NCBI RefSeq assembly: GCF_900090245.1
Contig: NZ_FMDN01000015.1
Span: 82,726-146,725 of the forward strand
Direction: 5' to 3'
DNA: 64,000 bases
Origin: Micromonospora halophytica
GTDB lineage: Bacteria; Actinomycetota; Actinomycetes; Mycobacteriales; Micromonosporaceae
In this document: positions 33,248 through 42,964 of the stretch, one piece after another
Layout of the letters: every line of letters begins with the position of its first letter
Position numbering within the stretch: position 1 is the first letter of the stretch
The notes under the pieces: model-generated
Databases searched by the model: none
What the model was told of the DNA's origin: nothing
What the model saw: only the letters and a program-made list of their open reading frames with translations
Made by a program: the position numbers and the translations under genes

Positions 33248-34393
33248 TCAGGCGACCGCCTGCCACCAGCCGTCCACCGGTGGCGGGTCGTCGACCACCA
33301 CCCGCTCGCCGGGCCGGGGCACCGCGATGCGCACGTCGCGGGCCTTCGCCTCGGCCCAGAGCCGGTCCACCGGTTCGGCCCAGTCGTGCAGGGCCAGGTT
33401 GAACGTCGCCCAGTGCACCGGGAGGAACAGCCCTCCGCGCAGGTCGAGGTGGGCGGCGACCGCCTCCTCCGGGAACATGTGGATCGCCGGCCACGCCTTG
33501 TCGTACGCGCCGATCTGCATCAGCGTGGCGTCGAACGGCCCGTGCGCGGCGCCGATCTCGGCGTACCCGTCGAAGTAGCCGGAGTCCCCGGTGTAGAAGA
33601 CCTTCCGGTGCGCCCCGGCGACCACCCACGAGCTCCAGAGCGTGCCGTCGCGGCGCAGCCCCCGGCCGGAGAAGTGCTGGGCGGCGGTGGCGGTGATCTC
33701 CAGCCCGCCCACCCGGTGGCTCTCCGACCAGTCCAGCTCGACGATCCGCTCCGCCGGTACGCCCCACCGGTCGAGATGGGCGCCGACGCCGAGCGGCACC
33801 AGGAACGGCGCGGACTGCCGGCGGGTCAGCTCCTGCACGGTGGGCATGTCGAGGTGGTCGTAGTGGTCGTGCGAGATCAGGATCGCGTCGAGCGGGGGCA
33901 GTTCGTCGAGGCGGAGCGGGGGTTCGTGCAGCCGCTTCGGCCCGACGGTCGCCGACGGCGAGCAGCGGTCGCTCCACACCGGGTCGAGGAGCACCCGGTG
34001 CCCCTCGATCTCGATCAGGGTCGAGGCGTGGCCGTACCAGACGATGTCGAGTTGACGTTCTGTGCTGGGCGCCGCCGCAGGGGTGGGGCGCAGCAGCGGC
34101 ACCGGGGCCGTCGGGCGGCGGCGCTGCTTGCCGAAGATCAGCTCCCGGACCAGGTTGCGGCCCGGCTCGCCGGTGGTCATCGTCCGGATCGGCTCCCGGT
34201 TGTGGAAGGTGCCGTCCCGGAACTGCGGGGAGCGGGCGGCACGTTGCGCCCGGGCTCCGGTGAGCCGACCGCCCAGCGCCGCCGGCACGTCCCGGGCCGC
34301 CCACGCCAGTCCGGCCACCGCGGCCAGCCCCGCCATCCGCCACAGCCGCCCGCCGATCGCCCGGTCCGGTGCCCGGTCCGCTGGTGCCCCCAT
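33248..34393 (-). CDS. MBL-fold hydrolase, NAPE-PLD-like, with N-terminal membrane segment
   Basis: The 381-residue metallo-beta-lactamase-fold protein has the HxHxDH site SHDHYDHLD (His175, His177, Asp179, His180). WYGHASTLIEIEG and YTGDSGYFDGY are typical of the N-acyl-phosphatidylethanolamine phospholipase D-like/UlaG-like branch. A hydrophobic helix at about 17-34 probably anchors it to the membrane. HWATFNLALHDWAEP near the C-terminus adds metal ligands. ATG 34393 was chosen for the GGAGGGGACGAGG region upstream. A phosphodiesterase acting on lipids is likely; the physiological substrate is unknown. Confidence 0.85.
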   Translation of the reverse strand: MGAPADRAPDRAIGGRLWRMAGLAAVAGLAWAARDVPAALGGRLTGARAQRAARSPQFRDGTFHNREPIRTMTTGEPGRNLVRELIFGKQRRRPTAPVPLLRPTPAAAPSTERQLDIVWYGHASTLIEIEGHRVLLDPVWSDRCSPSATVGPKRLHEPPLRLDELPPLDAILISHDHYDHLDMPTVQELTRRQSAPFLVPLGVGAHLDRWGVPAERIVELDWSESHRVGGLEITATAAQHFSGRGLRRDGTLWSSWVVAGAHRKVFYTGDSGYFDGYAEIGAAHGPFDATLMQIGAYDKAWPAIHMFPEEAVAAHLDLRGGLFLPVHWATFNLALHDWAEPVDRLWAEAKARDVRIAVPRPGERVVVDDPPPVDGWWQAVA

Positions 34394-34834
34394 CGTCCTC
34401 GTCCCCTCCGCAGTACACGGTATCCACCGCGTCGGCCCCCGTGCCGGAGATGCGGTGCCGGCACCACCCACGCCCCGCCGGCCGGCCCGCGCACCCCGCC
34501 CATGATCGTGCCGGATCCAGGAAGGTGTGGCCTCCCGAGCTGTGGAGGCCACTACATCCTGGATCCGGCACGATCTTCCCCCGCTGTGCCGGGCCGGGCT
34601 GCTGCGTTCCAGCGGGCCCACCGCGCTCTTGTCCGTCAGGAAGCGAGCCGGGCCGCCCGTGTCGGGAGGGCGGGGCTGCGTCACCCCGCGTCGGGCGGCG
34701 TAGCGGTGCACCAGGTACGGCGCGAGCACCCGGCTGCCCCGGGCGGGCCGGGCCCGCGTCTTCCGCGTCGGCCGGGCCCGGGCCGGCAGGGCGTGGCGGT
34801 GCGATGTGGCAGGGGCAGGGAAGGCCCGGGGCGG
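34394..34834. other. 441-bp gap holding a long palindrome, no gene
   Basis: No credible gene was found between the MBL-fold gene and the SDR gene. The gap holds the imperfect palindrome at 34504-34575, the upstream region of the MBL-fold gene and about 250 bases of GC-rich sequence in which nothing else was recognised. Long open frames crossing it are artefacts of base composition. Confidence 0.6.
34504..34575. repeat. REP-like imperfect palindrome, copy 1
   Basis: Two 32-base arms (34504-34535 and 34544-34575) differ at about three positions and flank an 8-base loop. The outer part reads GATCGTGCCGGATCCAGGA and the inner part GTGGCCTCC. The same design recurs at 48283-48360 and 49769-49840. 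It could form a very stable hairpin in DNA or RNA. Confidence 0.8.
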
Positions 34835-35779
34835 TCAGCGGAGACGGCGGAGCACGGCCGCGCCGGCCGACGCGGCCGTGCCGCCGACCGTGCGGACCAG
34901 CCCCGGCAGGGCGGGCAGCCAGCCACCCCGGACCGCCGCGCCGGCCGGGTTCGGTCGGAAGACCACCCCCTCGGTCGGCGGGACCGGCCGGTTCGTCAGA
35001 CCGCCGAGGCGCATCAGCGGCCCGACCAGCATGTCGTAGACCGCCGGCAGCGCGGTGAAGCCGACCCGCATGAGGACGTTGACCCGTCCCACCGAGATCT
35101 CCCGGCGGGGCCGGTCGGCGCATCCGACGATGGCGCGGGCCACCCGCTCGGGGGTGGTGATCGGCAGCGGTGGGCGGCCCACCCGGCCGACGTAGTTCGC
35201 CGCCTGCTGGTAGACCGGGGTGTCCACGCTGCCCGGGGTGACCAGGCAGACGTGTACGCCGGGCAGGTCCCGGGACTCCTGCTGCAACGCCCGGGCCAGC
35301 CCGTGCAGCCCCCACTTGCTGGTGACGTAGCCGCTCATGTAGGGCGCGGTGATGTGCCCGAGCACCGACCCGGTGAGGATCAGCGTGCCGCCCCCGGCCG
35401 CCCGGAAGTGTCGCAGCGCCACCCGGGCGGCCCCGGCGGCGGCCAGCAGGTCGGTCCGGACCACCTGCTCGAAGACCTCCGCCGGGATCTCCTCGAAGCG
35501 CCCGTACGCCATCACCGCCGCGGTGTGCACCCAGACGTCGAGCCGGCCGAACTGCCCGACCGCGGCGGCGGCCAGCGCGTCGAGCGCGCCGGGCGCGGTG
35601 ACGTCGGTGGGCACGTCGTGCGCCTCGGCGCCGGCCTCCTCGCACTCCCGGCGCACCTGCGCCAGGGTCCCGGGGGAGCGGGCCGCGAGGACCAGCCGGT
35701 CCCCGCGCCCGGCGAACTCCCGGGCGGCGGCACGGCCGATACCGCTGGTCGCTCCGGTGACCACCACCACCCGACTCAC
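34835..35779 (-). CDS. Short-chain dehydrogenase/reductase
   Basis: The 314-residue classical SDR has TGATSGIG (8-15) for cofactor binding, VWVHTAAVMAYG, the catalytic Ser in LILTGSVLGHI, and YVTSK as Tyr-x-x-x-Lys. The C-terminal extension (about 235-314) is longer than in minimal SDRs and includes hydrophobic stretches, as in the SDR family 7-like membrane-associated members. GTG 35779 overlaps the ADH stop (GTGA), so the two are coupled. The substrate is unknown. Confidence 0.88.
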   Translation of the reverse strand: MSRVVVVTGATSGIGRAAAREFAGRGDRLVLAARSPGTLAQVRRECEEAGAEAHDVPTDVTAPGALDALAAAAVGQFGRLDVWVHTAAVMAYGRFEEIPAEVFEQVVRTDLLAAAGAARVALRHFRAAGGGTLILTGSVLGHITAPYMSGYVTSKWGLHGLARALQQESRDLPGVHVCLVTPGSVDTPVYQQAANYVGRVGRPPLPITTPERVARAIVGCADRPRREISVGRVNVLMRVGFTALPAVYDMLVGPLMRLGGLTNRPVPPTEGVVFRPNPAGAAVRGGWLPALPGLVRTVGGTAASAGAAVLRRLR

Positions 35780-36960
35780 GGGGCGAGCACGACCTTCACG
35801 CAGCCGTCCTCCTTCTTCTGGAACATCTCGTACGCCTTCGGCGCGTCGCCCAACGGCACCCGGTGCGTCCGCAGGTCCTCCACGCCCAGCGGGTCGTCGT
35901 CGCCGGAGAGCAACGGCATGATCTGGTCGGTCCAGCGGCGGACGTGGCACTGTCCCATCCGCAGCTGGATGCCCCGGTCGAACATCTCCATCAGCGGCAT
36001 CGGGTCCACCTCGCCGCCGTACACCCCGGAGATGGAGACGGTGCCGCCCCGGCGGACCGCCTTGAGCGCGGCCTTGAGCACGACGAGGCGGTCCACGCCG
36101 ACCTTGTCGGTCAGCGCCTGGGCCAGCTTGTCGGGCAGCAGGCCGGCGGCGGTCTGCGCGATCCTGCCCAGCGGGGCGCCGTGCGCCTCCATGCCCACCG
36201 CGTCGATCACCGCGTCCGGGCCGCGCCCGTCGACCAGGTCGATCAGCGTGCCCGGTACGTCGTCGAGCTGGCTGACGTCGAGCGTCTCGATGCCGTGCCG
36301 GCGGGCCATCTCGAGCCGCTCCGGCACCAGGTCCAGCCCGATCACCCGGTCGGCGCCGAGGTGGCGGCCGATCCGGGCGCAGAACTGCCCGACCGGGCCG
36401 AGACCGAAGACGGCCAGGGTGCCACCGGGCGGGGTGTCGGCGTACTTCACCGCCTGCCAGGCGGTGGGCAGGATGTCGCTGAGGTAGAGGTAACGCTCGT
36501 CGGATCCGGTCTCCGGGACCTTGATCGGGCCGAACTGCGCCTGCGGGACCCGCAGGTACTCGGCCTGGCCGCCGGGCACCGAGCCGTAGAGCGAGGTGTA
36601 GCCGAACAGGGCCGCGCCCTTGCCCTCTGCGGTGACCTGGGTGGTCTCGCACTGGGCGTAGAGCTGCCGCCGGCACATCCAGCAGTCGCCGCAGGAGATG
36701 TTGAACGGGACGACCACCCGGTCGCCGGGCTTGAGCCGGGTCACCCCGGAGCCGACCTCCTCGACGACGCCCATCGGCTCGTGCCCGAGGATGTCGCCCG
36801 GCCTGAGGTACGGACCGAGCACCTCGTACAGGTGCAGGTCGGAGCCGCAGATCGCGGTCGAGGTGATCCGGACGATCGCATCCGACGGCTCCTCGATGCG
36901 GGGGTCCGGTACGTCGTCCACCCGGACGTCACGCTTGCCGTGCCAGGTCAGTGCCCTCAT
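35776..36960 (-). CDS. Zinc-dependent alcohol dehydrogenase (formaldehyde dehydrogenase-like)
   Basis: The 394-residue MDR-family enzyme has ICGSDLHLYE and GHEPMGVVEEVG for the catalytic zinc. CGDCWMCRRQLYAQC is the structural zinc loop, and GLGPVGQFCARIGRHLGADR is the Rossmann motif. The insert around 90-180 and the overall length match the glutathione-independent formaldehyde dehydrogenase-like group. It is first in a two-gene operon with the SDR. The substrate is probably an alcohol or aldehyde but cannot be fixed from sequence. Confidence 0.9.
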   Translation of the reverse strand: MRALTWHGKRDVRVDDVPDPRIEEPSDAIVRITSTAICGSDLHLYEVLGPYLRPGDILGHEPMGVVEEVGSGVTRLKPGDRVVVPFNISCGDCWMCRRQLYAQCETTQVTAEGKGAALFGYTSLYGSVPGGQAEYLRVPQAQFGPIKVPETGSDERYLYLSDILPTAWQAVKYADTPPGGTLAVFGLGPVGQFCARIGRHLGADRVIGLDLVPERLEMARRHGIETLDVSQLDDVPGTLIDLVDGRGPDAVIDAVGMEAHGAPLGRIAQTAAGLLPDKLAQALTDKVGVDRLVVLKAALKAVRRGGTVSISGVYGGEVDPMPLMEMFDRGIQLRMGQCHVRRWTDQIMPLLSGDDDPLGVEDLRTHRVPLGDAPKAYEMFQKKEDGCVKVVLAP

Positions 36961-37090
36961 GCCTGTCTTCCCCTCTGGGTGCCGTCCAGGGGACTGCTAC
37001 CCGCAGCGGGCAGGTTGAACCGGCGAGGCCGGCACGCCCCGGGTCGGCCCGGGTGGGCCGTTGCGTTCCCGGCGTACCCCGGCCGAAACG

Positions 37091-37126
37091 CCGACCGCCG
37101 CACCCCGGAAGGGATGCGGCGGTCGG
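37091..37126 (-). terminator. Terminator hairpin of the sdhCAB operon
   Basis: Twelve-base arms CCGACCGCCGCA (37091-37102) and TGCGGCGGTCGG (37115-37126) pair perfectly around a 12-base loop, just after the sdhB stop on the minus strand. Confidence 0.75.
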
Positions 37127-37142
37127 TGTGGAGACGGCGGCG

Positions 37143-37900
37143 TCAGGAGCCCGGGGTGTTGCCCCGCTTCGTCGTCGCCAGCAGGTAGTCCCGGTTGAGC
37201 CGGCCGATGGTGTCCAGCGGGATGCCCTTCGGGCACACCACCGTGCACTCACCGGCGTTGGTGCAGCCACCGAAGCCGGCCTCGTCGTGCGCGTCCACCA
37301 TGCCGATCACCCGGGTGTAGCGCTCGGGCTGGCCCTGCGGCAGCAGCGAGAGCTGGGTGATCTTGGCGGCGGTGAAGAGCATGCCGGAGCCGTTCGGGCA
37401 GGCCGCCACGCAGGCGCCGCAGCCGATGCAGGCGGCCGACTCGAAGGCGGCGTCCGCGTCGACCTTGGGCACCGGGGTGGAGTGCGCCTCGGGGGCGCTG
37501 CCGGTCGGGGCGGTGATGTAGCCACCGGCGGCGATGATCCGGTCGAAGGCGTTCCGGTTGACCACCAGGTCCTTGATGACCGGGAAGGCCCGGGCACGCC
37601 ACGGCTCGATGTCGATCGTCTCGCCGTCGGAGAACTGCCGCATGTGCAGCTGGCAGGCGGTGGTGCCGCGCTGCGGCCCGTGCGCGTCGCCGTTGATCAT
37701 GAGGCCGCACATGCCGCAGATGCCCTCGCGGCAGTCGTGGTCGAACGCGATCGGCTCCTCACCCTGAAGGATGAGCCGCTCGTTGAGCACGTCGAGCATC
37801 TCCAGGAACGACATGTCCGGGGAAACGTCGTCGACCTGGTAGGTCACCATCCGACCCTTGTCCTCAGGGCCCTTCTGGCGCCAGATGCGCAGGGTCAGAT

Positions 37901-37904
<4 letters not shown>
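37143..37904 (-). CDS. sdhB: Succinate dehydrogenase iron-sulfur subunit
   Basis: The 253-residue subunit carries three Fe-S clusters. The 2Fe-2S ligands are in CREGICGMCG (Cys58, 63, 66) and Cys84; CIGCGACVAACPNG and CTNAGECTVVCPKGIP hold the 4Fe-4S and 3Fe-4S ligands. It passes electrons from SdhA to the membrane anchor. GTG 37904 overlaps the sdhA stop (GTGA). The gene order C-A-B is that of the b558-type complex of actinobacteria. Confidence 0.95.
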
Positions 37905-39838
<1,934 letters not shown>

Positions 39839-39840
39839 GG

Positions 39841-40530
39841 TCAGCGCACCAATCCGATGAGTACGGCGAACGGGACCACCAGGTAGCCGGCGGTCAGCGC
39901 GACGGCGAAGACCAGCGCGAGGCTGCGCGCCCGGCGCTCGCCCTTCGGCGTCTGCTGCCCCAGGCTGCGGAACGCGCTGAAGGCGCCGTGCCGCAGGTGG
40001 AAGCCGAGAGTGACCACCGCGAGGGTGTAGAAGAGGGTCACGTACCAGCGTTCCGGCGCGAAGTCCGCCACCACGTTGGCCTGCGGCCGGGTCGGGTCGC
40101 CGACCGGGTTCAGGTGACCCGTGGTCAGGTCGAGGATGTGGTAGATCACGAAGAGCCCGATGATCACACCACCCCAGCGCATGGTGCGGGCGGCGTAGCT
40201 GCCCTGCACCTTCTTGCGGTGGGCGTACCTGACCGGGCGGGCGGCCCGGGCGCGCATCGCCAGCACGGTGGCGGCGGCGATGTGGCCGAGCAGGGCGACC
40301 AGGAGCACACCGCGCTGCAGCCACAGGTACCAACCCGGGGCCAGCAGCGGCGTGCCCAGGTCGCGCAGCCAGTGCGCGTAGTGGTTGAACGCCTCGGCGC
40401 CCGTGAAGATCTTCAGGTTGCCGAGCATGTGCGCGATGAGGAACAGCACCAGGAGAATGCCCGTCACCGCCATGACGGCCTTGAGGCCGACGTTCGAGCG
40501 AATGGGCGACCGAGTTTTCGTGATTACCAC
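39841..40530 (-). CDS. sdhC: Succinate dehydrogenase cytochrome b558 subunit
   Basis: The 229-residue membrane anchor has five predicted helices, including IRSNVGLKAVMAVTGILLV and FVIYHILDLTTGHLNP. His residues in LIAHMLGN and IYHILDL and others in the helices would bind two haems. There is no separate sdhD, as expected for the single-anchor b558 family. GTG 40530 was chosen over a longer reading from 40572: a good promoter (TTGGAC/TAGCGT, 18-base spacer) ends 7 bases before it, which predicts a leaderless mRNA. Confidence 0.92.
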   Translation of the reverse strand: MVITKTRSPIRSNVGLKAVMAVTGILLVLFLIAHMLGNLKIFTGAEAFNHYAHWLRDLGTPLLAPGWYLWLQRGVLLVALLGHIAAATVLAMRARAARPVRYAHRKKVQGSYAARTMRWGGVIIGLFVIYHILDLTTGHLNPVGDPTRPQANVVADFAPERWYVTLFYTLAVVTLGFHLRHGAFSAFRSLGQQTPKGERRARSLALVFAVALTAGYLVVPFAVLIGLVR

Positions 40531-40537
40531 CCGACCG

Positions 40538-40567
40538 ACGCTAGGAGGACTTTGATCAGTCGTCCAA
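40538..40567 (-). promoter_or_regulatory. Promoter of the sdhCAB operon (leaderless)
   Basis: On the minus strand a -35 TTGGAC (40562-40567) and a -10 TAGCGT (40538-40543) are 18 bases apart. Seven bases after the -10 lies GTG 40530, so transcription should start at the initiation codon. This is the best-formed sigma-70-type promoter seen in the window. Confidence 0.7.
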
Positions 40568-40588
40568 TGCATCGACCTCGCAGTCTTG

Positions 40589-40603
40589 ATAGCCGTAGGC
40601 TAT
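40589..40603. promoter_or_regulatory. LysR-type operator (T-N11-A) between sdhC and the LysR gene
   Basis: ATAGCCGTAGGCTAT is a perfect inverted repeat with 6-base arms and contains T-N11-A, the classical LysR box. It lies 5 bases upstream of the LysR ATG and about 22 bases upstream of the sdhC -35, the usual place for autoregulation and control of the divergent promoter. Confidence 0.65.
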
Positions 40604-40607
40604 GTAG

Positions 40608-41537
40608 ATGCAACTCCATCAGCTGAAGTACTTCGTCGCGGTCGCTGAAGTGCGACATTTCACCCAGGCCGCCGACATCGTCGGCATAACCCAGCCGTCG
40701 CTGAGTAAGCAAATTCACGCCCTGGAGACCGACCTCGGGGCCCCGCTCTTCGAACGGGTAAGGGGCAACATCACCCTCACCGCGGCGGGTGACGTGCTGC
40801 TGCCGCTGGCCAAGCGGATCCTCGCCGACGTGGACACCGCCACCCGGGAGGTGCAGGAGCTGGTCGGCCTGCGCCGGGGACGGGTCCGCCTCGGCGCCAC
40901 CCCCAGCCTGGCCACCTCGCTGGCCCCGCCGGTGCTGCGCCGGTTCCGCGACGCCCACCCCACCGTCGACCTGCGGGTGGAGGAAGGCGGCTCGCAGGAC
41001 CTGGTCCGCGACCTGCTCCGCGGTGACCTCGACCTCGCGCTGGTCATCATGCCGGGCCAGGGCGCCGACCCGGGGCTGCGCCTCGACCCGATCCTGCGGG
41101 AGAGCCTGGTGGTCGCCTCGGTCGACCCGCTGCCCGTCGCCGTCGAGAGCGGCCAGCTGCGCATCACCGACCTGCGCGAGCAGCCGCTGGTCATGTTCCG
41201 CGAGGGCTACGACCTGCGCGACGCCACCCTCCAGGCCTGCCGGGACGCCGGCTTCGAACCGACCGTCTCGGTCGACGGCGGCGAGATGGACGCCGTGCTC
41301 AGCTTCGTCGAGGCGGGACTGGGCATCGCCCTGGTGCCCGGCATCGTGGTCGCCCGCCGGCCCGGCGTCCGGGTCACCCGGCTCGCCCCGCCGGGCGTAC
41401 GGCGCACCATCGCGGTGGCCCGGCGACGCGACGTGGTGCCCACCCACGCCGGTCGGGAGCTGCGCCGGATACTGCTCGAATACGTCCACGACGCCACCGC
41501 CAACGAGGACCTGCCTCCGGGCGTGGAGCCGCTCTGA
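40608..41537 (+). CDS. LysR-family transcriptional regulator
   Basis: The 309-residue protein starts with the winged-helix domain (LHQLKYFVAVAEVRHFTQAA, then GITQPSLSKQIHALE) and has a two-lobed effector domain from about residue 90. It is divergent from sdhC and a perfect LysR box lies between them. It probably controls its own gene and may control succinate dehydrogenase; which metabolite it senses is unknown. ATG 40608 is close to a TATGTA hexamer (40601-40606), so the exact transcript start is uncertain and translation from a later codon cannot be excluded. Confidence 0.9.
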   Translation: MQLHQLKYFVAVAEVRHFTQAADIVGITQPSLSKQIHALETDLGAPLFERVRGNITLTAAGDVLLPLAKRILADVDTATREVQELVGLRRGRVRLGATPSLATSLAPPVLRRFRDAHPTVDLRVEEGGSQDLVRDLLRGDLDLALVIMPGQGADPGLRLDPILRESLVVASVDPLPVAVESGQLRITDLREQPLVMFREGYDLRDATLQACRDAGFEPTVSVDGGEMDAVLSFVEAGLGIALVPGIVVARRPGVRVTRLAPPGVRRTIAVARRRDVVPTHAGRELRRILLEYVHDATANEDLPPGVEPL

Positions 41538-41598
41538 GCCCGCCGGTCGCGCACTCTGGAAGACGCGCCGCCGCCCGCGTCCCGCCTACGCTGCCCAC

Positions 41599-42960
41599 AT
41601 GGCAGCCAGCGGACGCGCCGTCGTGGTCGGCGCCAGTATGGGCGGCCTGCTCGCCGCCCGCGCCCTCAGCGACGCGTACGACGAGGTGCTGCTGCTCGAC
41701 CGGGACGCCCTGCCGGCGACCCCGACCAGCCGCCGCGGCGTGCCCCAGGGGCGCCAGCTGCACGTACTGCTGGACCGGGGACGGCAGGTGCTCGTCGAAC
41801 TGTTCCCCGGCATCGGCGAGGAGCTGACCGCCCGGGGCGCCTGCCCGGTCGACCTGCACGGCGAGGTGCACTGGTACAACGACGGGCACCGGATGCGCCG
41901 CGCCCCCTCCGACCTGGTCGCCTACGGCATGAGCCGGCCGTTGCTGGAGCAGGTGGTGCGGGCGCGGGTCGCCGCCCTGCCCGGCGTACGGGTGCTGTCC
42001 GGGCACGAGGTCACCGGTCTGCTCACCACCGGCGACGGGACCCGCGTCACCGGCGTGCGGGTGGTCCCCGGCGGACCGGACCGGACCGAGATCGCCATCC
42101 ACGCCGACCTGGTGGTCGACGCCGGCGGCCGGGGCAGCCGCAGCCCGGTCTGGCTCGCCGAACTCGGCTACCCGGGCGCGCCCGAGGAGCGGGTCGAGAT
42201 CAACGTCACCTACGTCACCCGCACCTACCGCCGGGAGCCGGGTCAGCTGGAGGGACTGCTGGGGGCGCTGGCCAACGCGGTGCCGGGCCGGCCGCGCGCC
42301 GGCATCGTCGCCCCGCACGAGGACGACCGGTTCGCGGTGGTGCTCAGCGGCGTGCTCGGGGAGCAGCCGCCCACCGACGACGAGGGCATGGCCGCGTTCG
42401 CCGGGTCGTTGTTCGCCCCGCAGATCGGCGAGCTGCTGCGTACCGCGCCACCGCTGAGCGAACCGGTCCGGATGCGCTACCCGGCCAGCGTCCGCCGCCG
42501 CTACGAGCGGCTGCGCCGGCCGCCCGAGGGCCACCTGGTCTTCGCCGACGCGCTGTGCAGCTTCAACCCGATCTACGGACAGGGCATCACGGTGGCCTCG
42601 CTGGAGGCGCTGCTGCTGCGCCGGCTGCTCGCCGAGGGCGGCGCCGGGCTGGCCCGTCGCTTCTACCGGGGCGCGGCCCGGCTGATCGACGTGCCCTGGC
42701 AGATCTCGGTCGGCACCGACCTGCGCTTCCCCGAGGTCGCCGGCCGGCGCACCCTCAAGGTGCGGCTGGTCAACGCCTACATCGCCCGGCTGCACGCGGC
42801 GGCCACCACCGACGCGGACCTCGGTGCGGCCTTCCTGCGGGTGATCAACCTGGTCGACCCGCCGACCCGGCTGCTCACCCCGGGCCGGATGCTGCGCGTG
42901 CTGCGCGGCCCGCGTCCGGCCCCGGCGCCGGTCCGGCAGGTGCAACGCCACCCGGCCTGA
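41599..42960 (+). CDS. FAD-dependent oxidoreductase (monooxygenase/geranylgeranyl reductase-like)
   Basis: The 453-residue flavoprotein has an N-terminal dinucleotide fold VVVGASMGGLLAARAL, an internal VDAGGRGSRSPVWLAELG (DG-like motif) and FADALCSFNPIYGQGIT, the second FAD-binding motif of the aromatic hydroxylase/GGR-like superfamily. It could hydroxylate or reduce a lipid or aromatic substrate; none can be named. TACGCT (41587-41592) lies 6 bases before ATG 41599, so a leaderless mRNA is possible. It ends 4 bases from the convergent hrpA. Confidence 0.85.
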   Translation: MAASGRAVVVGASMGGLLAARALSDAYDEVLLLDRDALPATPTSRRGVPQGRQLHVLLDRGRQVLVELFPGIGEELTARGACPVDLHGEVHWYNDGHRMRRAPSDLVAYGMSRPLLEQVVRARVAALPGVRVLSGHEVTGLLTTGDGTRVTGVRVVPGGPDRTEIAIHADLVVDAGGRGSRSPVWLAELGYPGAPEERVEINVTYVTRTYRREPGQLEGLLGALANAVPGRPRAGIVAPHEDDRFAVVLSGVLGEQPPTDDEGMAAFAGSLFAPQIGELLRTAPPLSEPVRMRYPASVRRRYERLRRPPEGHLVFADALCSFNPIYGQGITVASLEALLLRRLLAEGGAGLARRFYRGAARLIDVPWQISVGTDLRFPEVAGRRTLKVRLVNAYIARLHAAATTDADLGAAFLRVINLVDPPTRLLTPGRMLRVLRGPRPAPAPVRQVQRHPA

Positions 42961-42964
42961 CCGG

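Noticed and set aside
31458..35645. A 1395-codon open frame on the minus strand, and a similarly long plus-strand frame at 32192-36487.
   Set aside because: They run antisense or out of frame across several well-supported genes, are full of Arg, Pro and Gly, and match no family. They result from high GC content at third positions.
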